Assembly (NCBI GenBank): GCA_900768505.1
Contig: CAAGED010000024.1
Location: forward strand, 1-10,274
Length of the DNA: 10,274 bases
Source: Lentisphaeria bacterium
GTDB taxonomy: Bacteria; Verrucomicrobiota; Lentisphaeria; Victivallales; Victivallaceae
Direction of reading: 5' to 3'
Part shown: positions 7,006-10,274 of the stretch, piece by piece
Layout: each line of letters opens with the position of its first letter
Position numbering within the stretch: position 1 is the stretch's first letter
Position numbers and translations under genes: made by a program
Notes under the pieces: generated by a model
The model's database searches: none
Told to the model about the DNA's origin: nothing
Seen by the model: the letters and a program-made list of their open reading frames with translations, nothing else

Positions 7006-7713
7006 TTACTTATCCTCCACATTGGTTTTTCTCACCCAGATGTGGGCGGCATCGCCGCTGCGCATAGATAAGCTGCTGCCCATTACCCTGATCCTGATTA
7101 AATCGCCAATCGGTGCCCGATTTTCCATATGCACGAAAGTTCCGCCCACCAACCCCAAATCGGCGAATTTCTTGATTCCCCGCAAATTTTCACTCACATG
7201 CACCACCACGCAATCTTCTCCATCCTGCAGGGAATCCAGCGACACCAGCACCTCCGTAGGTTCGTTGCAAATCTTCGGCATTACGCTGTCCAAATAACTG
7301 CGCAAAACCGCCGCCTCCGCTTTGGAGTTAATCGCATCGGCCAGGGCCACAAAACGGGAAATTTCCTTTTCTCCCAATACATGTTCAATTTTGCAGGCGG
7401 CACGATCCGATTCGCGTTCATCCAGTTTTAAAATACTCTGAAAGAAAAACTTCATCGCCTGGTGACGGTGACGAATCACCGCCGCCCGCTCCGCTCCGTA
7501 TGAGGTTAATGTAACCGGCGCATGGGTCTGATACTTTATTAATCCACGGTTGGAGAGCGCCTGCAAGGCATTGGTCACCGAGGGCATTTTTACCTGCATA
7601 CGGTCGGCGATCTCCTTGGCATGGGCGTGTTTATTTTCGGCAATGAGTGCCGCAATGATTTCCAGATAATCTTCCAGACTGCTGGAAATTTCATTTGGAT
7701 TTACGGAAGACAT
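7006..7713 (-). CDS. DtxR-family metalloregulator with C-terminal FeoA-like domain
   Basis: Metal-dependent transcriptional repressor (235 aa). Residues about 10-75 form the winged helix (EDYLEIIAALIAENKHAHAKEIADRMQVKMPSVTNALQALSNRGLI). Residues about 76-145 are the dimerisation/metal domain, and about 158-230 are a FeoA/SH3-like domain (LQDGEDCVVVHV through DAAHIWVRK). Aligned by eye, D15 and E18 sit where MntR has its Asp8 and Glu11, whereas C107-x-x-E110-H111 has the Cys found in DtxR/IdeR. The usual HxxxE of the first helix pair is here RHRHQAMK (81-88), with no Glu at the expected spot. Metal choice (Fe versus Mn) is therefore unclear, though the translationally coupled feoB favours Fe(II). 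A strong AGGAGGT (7721-7727), 7 nt from the ATG, fixes the start. A perfect palindrome beside its promoter suggests autoregulation. Confidence 0.9.
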   Translation of the reverse strand: MSSVNPNEISSSLEDYLEIIAALIAENKHAHAKEIADRMQVKMPSVTNALQALSNRGLIKYQTHAPVTLTSYGAERAAVIRHRHQAMKFFFQSILKLDERESDRAACKIEHVLGEKEISRFVALADAINSKAEAAVLRSYLDSVMPKICNEPTEVLVSLDSLQDGEDCVVVHVSENLRGIKKFADLGLVGGTFVHMENRAPIGDLIRIRVMGSSLSMRSGDAAHIWVRKTNVEDK

Positions 7714-7753
7714 TTATGGTACCTCCTAAATGATTTTTTATTTACTTCGACAT

Positions 7754-7782
7754 AATATATCACATTCAGGATGGTTTTTCAA
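7754..7782 (-). promoter_or_regulatory. Promoter of the regulator-feoB operon
   Basis: On the minus strand, TTGAAA (7777-7782) and TATATT (7754-7759) are separated by exactly 17 nt. Each hexamer matches the sigma-70 consensus at five of six positions. The predicted transcript start near 7746 leaves a short leader of about 30 nt before the regulator ATG, with the strong AGGAGGT inside it. The palindrome at 7784-7811 starts one base upstream of the -35. Confidence 0.7.
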
Positions 7783-7783
7783 A

Positions 7784-7811
7784 AAAATAATTAGATAAAT
7801 CTAATTATTTT
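7784..7811. promoter_or_regulatory. Perfect 13-2-13 palindrome, probable DtxR-family operator
   Basis: Arms AAAATAATTAGAT (7784-7796) and ATCTAATTATTTT (7799-7811) are exact reverse complements around AA. The core TTAGAT-AA-ATCTAA has the half-site form (TTAG...CTAA) seen in DtxR/IdeR-type operators. It directly abuts the -35 of the regulator-feoB promoter. Alternative: read on the minus strand it is a hairpin followed by T7, so it could terminate the MFS gene upstream. Against that, each arm has a single G-C pair and the 2-nt centre must open to form a loop. Both uses are possible; the operator reading is preferred. Confidence 0.6.
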
Positions 7812-7849
7812 CTGATTATTTCAAATCTACAATGCAATTTGTTCCACCG

Positions 7850-9190
7850 TCAATCCGTCATTTTGCCGTCATTAGAACTGACAGAACTCTTTTTGACCTT
7901 AAATTTACAAAAAAGATAACCGCTGCTGAAGATTAATGCCAAAACAACCAAATACATAACCTGATACTCCACAAAATGACATTTCTCAATTAAGAGTGCT
8001 CCCAACATGGTACCGCCAGCCATGAATCCGGCATTGACAATATTGTTTAAAGCCACCATACGGGATAATTCGCATGGATTACTCCACTTCTGAATACAGG
8101 CCGACAGTGGCACATTAAACAATCCGCCGCACACTGAAAACATGAAGAGATCAAAAATAATTCTGATGTAACTCCAATCACCCCAAATCATATTGAGCGA
8201 AACCATTTTTCCAGGTTCAAACGGCATAATTCCGCTCCAGTTTTGAATCGCCCAGGCAAAATCCAACAGAAAAATCCCCATTCCAAGAGCGGACAGAAAT
8301 ACATTTTTTGCATTTCCAGCCTCCCGGAAAAAGTAATTACATAAAAAGGCGCCGCATCCGATGCCAATGGAAAAAATGGCTAAAAACATATTGTAGATTG
8401 TGGAATCCGCCTTCAACAACACTTTGCAGACACCCGGAATCAATGACATCACCACAATTCCGGCCAGCCAGAAAAACGAACTGCCCCAAATCGCTTCCAA
8501 AACCCCCTTGGAACATCGTGCACAATTGTGCAGTTCAATAATTTGTGCAAAAATATTGTATTGAATTTTCAATTTTGGCATAGCCGGCGGCACCAGCTTG
8601 ATACATAAACTGCTGAAATATCCAAGTACCGCCACAGAGACAATGGTAACCGAACAAATAAATACCCCATTGTCAAATAAGGTAATGAAAAATCCGCCGC
8701 ATAGAGTTCCGCCCAAAATTGCCAGATAAGTACCACCTTCAATAAAAGAGTTTCCCAGCAAAAGTTCATCTGGTTTTAGCAGTTGCGGAATAATTGAATA
8801 TTTAGCTGGGCCGAACAACGTGGATTGCGTTCCCATCAAAAATAGAATCAGCAATAGAAAATAAAGGTTTTCAGTAAAAATCGCTACCGAACCCAAACTC
8901 ATCAGCACGATTTCCAATACCTTAATCCACACAATGTACCGGTTGCGGCAAAAACGATCGGAAAGTTGTCCGGCCAGAGTTGAAAAAATAAAATACGGCA
9001 GAATAAACAAAGCACCGGCCAATGAAGTAAGAAAACTGATTTCAATATTCATTTGCTGAAGAATTCTCGGCGCCGTGTAGGTAAAATAACAAATAATCAT
9101 ATTCTTAAAAAAATTATCGTTAAACGCCCCCGCGAATTGAGTGACAAATAATGGCCAAAAATTCCGATGCCACAGTAATGAATACTTCAT
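7850..9190 (-). CDS. LplT-like MFS transporter (putative lysophospholipid flippase)
   Basis: A 446-residue polytopic inner-membrane protein with about 12 hydrophobic segments (roughly 12-36, 52-75, 88-104, 108-127, 150-173, 176-199, 232-254, 267-286, 294-314, 340-362, 376-401, 407-428). The N-terminal half resembles LplT and the transporter half of Aas-type fusions: FWPLFVTQFAGAFNDNFFKN (11-30), the MFS loop-2 motif AGQLSDRFCRNR (73-84), and FLMGTQSTLFGPAKYSIIPQLL (117-138) followed by DELLLGNSFIEGGTYLAILGGT. In E. coli LplT flips lysophospholipids inward for re-acylation by Aas. Here there is no fused or adjacent acyltransferase or acyl-ACP synthetase, so the substrate is inferred only from similarity. 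It lies 18 nt below tsaC with only a weak GGGGAT before its ATG, so co-transcription with tsaC is likely. Alternative: another small-lipid or drug MFS exporter. Confidence 0.78.
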   Translation of the reverse strand: MKYSLLWHRNFWPLFVTQFAGAFNDNFFKNMIICYFTYTAPRILQQMNIEISFLTSLAGALFILPYFIFSTLAGQLSDRFCRNRYIVWIKVLEIVLMSLGSVAIFTENLYFLLLILFLMGTQSTLFGPAKYSIIPQLLKPDELLLGNSFIEGGTYLAILGGTLCGGFFITLFDNGVFICSVTIVSVAVLGYFSSLCIKLVPPAMPKLKIQYNIFAQIIELHNCARCSKGVLEAIWGSSFFWLAGIVVMSLIPGVCKVLLKADSTIYNMFLAIFSIGIGCGAFLCNYFFREAGNAKNVFLSALGMGIFLLDFAWAIQNWSGIMPFEPGKMVSLNMIWGDWSYIRIIFDLFMFSVCGGLFNVPLSACIQKWSNPCELSRMVALNNIVNAGFMAGGTMLGALLIEKCHFVEYQVMYLVVLALIFSSGYLFCKFKVKKSSVSSNDGKMTD

Positions 9191-9208
9191 GAGTTATCCC
9201 CGTCATGT

Positions 9209-9832
9209 TTATAATTTCTGCGAAAGTGCGGACAACACCGCCTCCTGACTAATCGGCCCGGAACGGAGAATTTTAACCTCCCCGCCATCCTCCAATACCA
9301 CCGTAGAAGCCTGCGCCGTCGCCGATATGTCTCCGCCGTCAAAAGCTAAATCGACTTCACCGGTCAACTGCCTTAATGCTGACGACGCACTAAGTGCATT
9401 GGGCTCACCGGAGCGGTTGGCACTGGTGGAAGCCAGAGGATAATCGATTTCGCAGAGGATTTCCTGCACAAAATCATTATCAGGGATTCGAAAGCCAATG
9501 GTGTCACCTAAATTATCCTTTCCAATCAAAGTAATCGGTCCGGGACAGAATTTTTTAGATAGAATTTCAATGGCCGGCGTAAGAATCAGGCCGGTATTAA
9601 CCAATTTACGGGTATTGTCGACAAATAAAGCCAGTTTTTTAGAAATTTCCCGATGCTTAAGCGCGTAAATTTTTTGAACGGCCTCGGAGTCGTCCCAGCG
9701 GCAAACCAATCCATAAACGGTCTCAGTAGGAACCAAGAGCACCGAACCGTTTTTTGATAACATTCGAGCGGCATTTTTTGCGGCATCGTGACGCTGCTCC
9801 GGAGTTAAAGCCGCCAACTTTATTAAATTCAT
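9209..9832 (-). CDS. tsaC: L-threonylcarbamoyladenylate synthase (TsaC/YrdC type)
   Basis: Makes threonylcarbamoyl-AMP from threonine, bicarbonate and ATP, the first step of the universal t6A37 modification of ANN-decoding tRNAs; the product passes to the TsaD complex. In the 207-residue form chosen here the YrdC signatures are PTETVYGL (35-42), ALKHREISKKLAL (57-69; the KxR basic pair), CPGPITLI (96-103), TIGFRIP (111-117), ASTSANRSGEPNA (134-146), STVV (176-179) and ILRSGPI (188-194). Length is typical of TsaC; the extra C-terminal domain of Sua5 is missing. The frame continues upstream to a GTG at 9878-9880 (223 aa), but the ATG at 9830-9832 has an AGGTGA Shine-Dalgarno and the GTG extension is AT-rich and unlike the family, so the ATG is preferred. 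It leads a probable two-gene unit with the MFS transporter. Confidence 0.9.
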   Translation of the reverse strand: MNLIKLAALTPEQRHDAAKNAARMLSKNGSVLLVPTETVYGLVCRWDDSEAVQKIYALKHREISKKLALFVDNTRKLVNTGLILTPAIEILSKKFCPGPITLIGKDNLGDTIGFRIPDNDFVQEILCEIDYPLASTSANRSGEPNALSASSALRQLTGEVDLAFDGGDISATAQASTVVLEDGGEVKILRSGPISQEAVLSALSQKL

Positions 9833-9842
9833 AATATCACCT
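9833..9842 (-). promoter_or_regulatory. tsaC ribosome binding site that decides the start
   Basis: AGGTGA (9837-9842 on the minus strand) precedes the ATG at 9830-9832, with the AGG core 7 nt from it. The alternative GTG at 9878-9880 has only AT-rich sequence and no purine tract upstream, so the downstream ATG is taken as the start. Confidence 0.6.
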
Positions 9843-9916
9843 GATTTATAATCATTAAGATTTGAAATAACGCATAACACTCATAAAATATAACACCAAA
9901 TTAAATAAATAAAAAT

Positions 9917-9922
9917 ATTATA
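9917..9922 (-). promoter_or_regulatory. Candidate -10 element for tsaC
   Basis: A consensus TATAAT on the minus strand, about 85 nt upstream of the chosen tsaC ATG. No good -35 lies at 16-18 nt (the region reads AAAAAC or similar), so this is only a candidate promoter in a very AT-rich stretch where such hexamers arise by chance. Confidence 0.35.
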
Positions 9923-9926
9923 CTGA

Positions 9927-9962
9927 CACAAATAAAAGAGTTTTTCTTATTTTGTGATTTTT
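9927..9962 (+). other. Imperfect stem-loop followed by T5
   Basis: CACAAATAAAAGA (9927-9939) can pair with TCTTATTTTGTG (9945-9956), with one bulged T and two bulged A, and ATTTTT follows on the plus strand. It looks like a weak terminator for plus-strand transcription, yet no plus-strand gene precedes it here. It also overlaps where a tsaC -35 would lie. It could be chance in AT-rich DNA. Confidence 0.25.
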
Positions 9963-10070
9963 AGCATATAAATGTTAAAGTGTTGCAGAAGATAGCTCAT
10001 TATTTTAATATTGTATAGTATTTTTTAAGTAAAAATATTTGATTATTAGATTATTTGGTGTTTTTTGTGA

Positions 10071-10274
10071 GGCAATCCGCCACGGGCACCGCAACTTCCG
10101 GCGCTCAAGTCGAAGCAGGTGCGGCGGAGATAATTTTCGAGACGGCAATCCGCCACGGCCGCCGCAATTCCCGGCGCTCAAGTCGAAGCAGGTGCGGCGG
10201 AGATAATTTTCGAGACGGCAATTCACCACGGCCGCTGCAATTCCCGGCGCTCAAGTCGAAGCAGGTGCGGCGGA
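10071..10274 (+). repeat. Tandem array of a 73-bp GC-rich repeat (2.8 units, runs off the edge)
   Basis: Units begin at 10071, 10144 and 10217, an exact 73-bp period; the third is cut by the window end after 58 bases. Units 1 and 2 differ at four positions, all within 10086-10098 of unit 1, and units 2 and 3 differ at three. From about 10099 of unit 1 to its end the sequence is identical in every unit as far as it is present. In unit 2, CCGCCGCA (10159-10166) pairs with TGCGGCGG (10193-10200), and inside it CGGC (10172-10175) can pair with GTCG (10182-10185) around a 6-nt loop. The GC-rich array stands out against the AT-rich DNA beside it. The same element lies inverted at 85-196. Not CRISPR: there are no unique spacers. 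Probably a dispersed, non-coding repeat family of this genome; function unknown. Confidence 0.92.

Larger units (their letters stand above)
9843..10070. other. AT-rich leader and promoter region of tsaC
   Basis: About 230 nt of very AT-rich, apparently non-coding DNA between the tsaC start and the repeat array. It holds a perfect TATAAT on the minus strand (9917-9922) and an imperfect stem-loop (9927-9956), described separately. I see no gene, tRNA or recognisable riboswitch core in it. Confidence 0.6.

Noticed and set aside
6980..7297. 105-codon plus-strand open frame at the feoB/regulator junction
   Set aside because: Antisense to two well-supported genes, with no ribosome site and no family resemblance.
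9833..9880. GTG start giving a 223-residue TsaC
   Set aside because: The 16 added residues have no family support and no Shine-Dalgarno, while the ATG at 9830-9832 has AGGTGA upstream and gives a typical length.
10005..10229. 74-codon minus-strand open frame across the repeat array
   Set aside because: It is open only because the GC-rich repeat has few stops on that strand. The 73-bp period is not a multiple of three, so successive units are read in different frames, which a real protein repeat would not show.
10071..10274. CRISPR array
   Set aside because: Whole 73-bp units repeat end to end with only scattered substitutions; there are no unique spacers of constant length and no cas genes.

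Overview
This window looks like chromosomal DNA from a diderm (LPS-bearing) bacterium. All nine recognisable genes lie on the minus strand, so transcription runs from high to low coordinates. LptB implies an outer membrane with LPS. A compact ThiF without zinc cysteines, a ferrous-iron FeoB system and a LeuA-like enzyme of the type common in Bacteroidota and the PVC group suggest an anaerobic or microaerobic organism. A gut-type Lentisphaerota/Victivallales relative is my best guess, but this is low-confidence inference from family resemblance. Coding DNA is of moderate GC, and the intergenic gaps are strikingly AT-rich.

Layout in the direction of transcription (right to left): (1) 10071-10274, a tandem array of a GC-rich 73-bp repeat that runs off the right edge. 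(2) An AT-rich leader, then tsaC (threonylcarbamoyl-AMP synthase for tRNA t6A) and an LplT-like MFS transporter, 18 nt apart. (3) A 136-nt control region with a perfect 13+2+13 palindrome abutting a good sigma-70-type promoter, then a DtxR-family metalloregulator with a C-terminal FeoA-like domain, followed 2 nt later by feoB. (4) A terminator-like hairpin with a T9 tract, then a stand-alone 2-isopropylmalate/citramalate synthase-type gene. (5) holA, lptB, thiS and thiF, closely packed (gaps of 22, 24 and 8 nt). (6) A second, more degenerate copy of the 73-bp repeat at 85-196, in the opposite orientation to the right array.

The clearest functional unit is the iron module: a metal-sensing repressor that probably binds the palindrome at its own promoter and controls a Fe(II) pump. 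The holA-lptB-thiS-thiF string is a housekeeping cluster of unrelated functions (replication clamp loader, LPS export ATPase, thiazole sulfur carrier and its activating enzyme). The thiamine partners thiG and thiH are not here.

The least explained element is the 73-bp repeat. It brackets the gene block in inverted orientation, and its copies differ in ways that mostly preserve a nested stem-loop on one strand. No defence system, prophage, transposase, CRISPR, tRNA or rRNA gene was seen.
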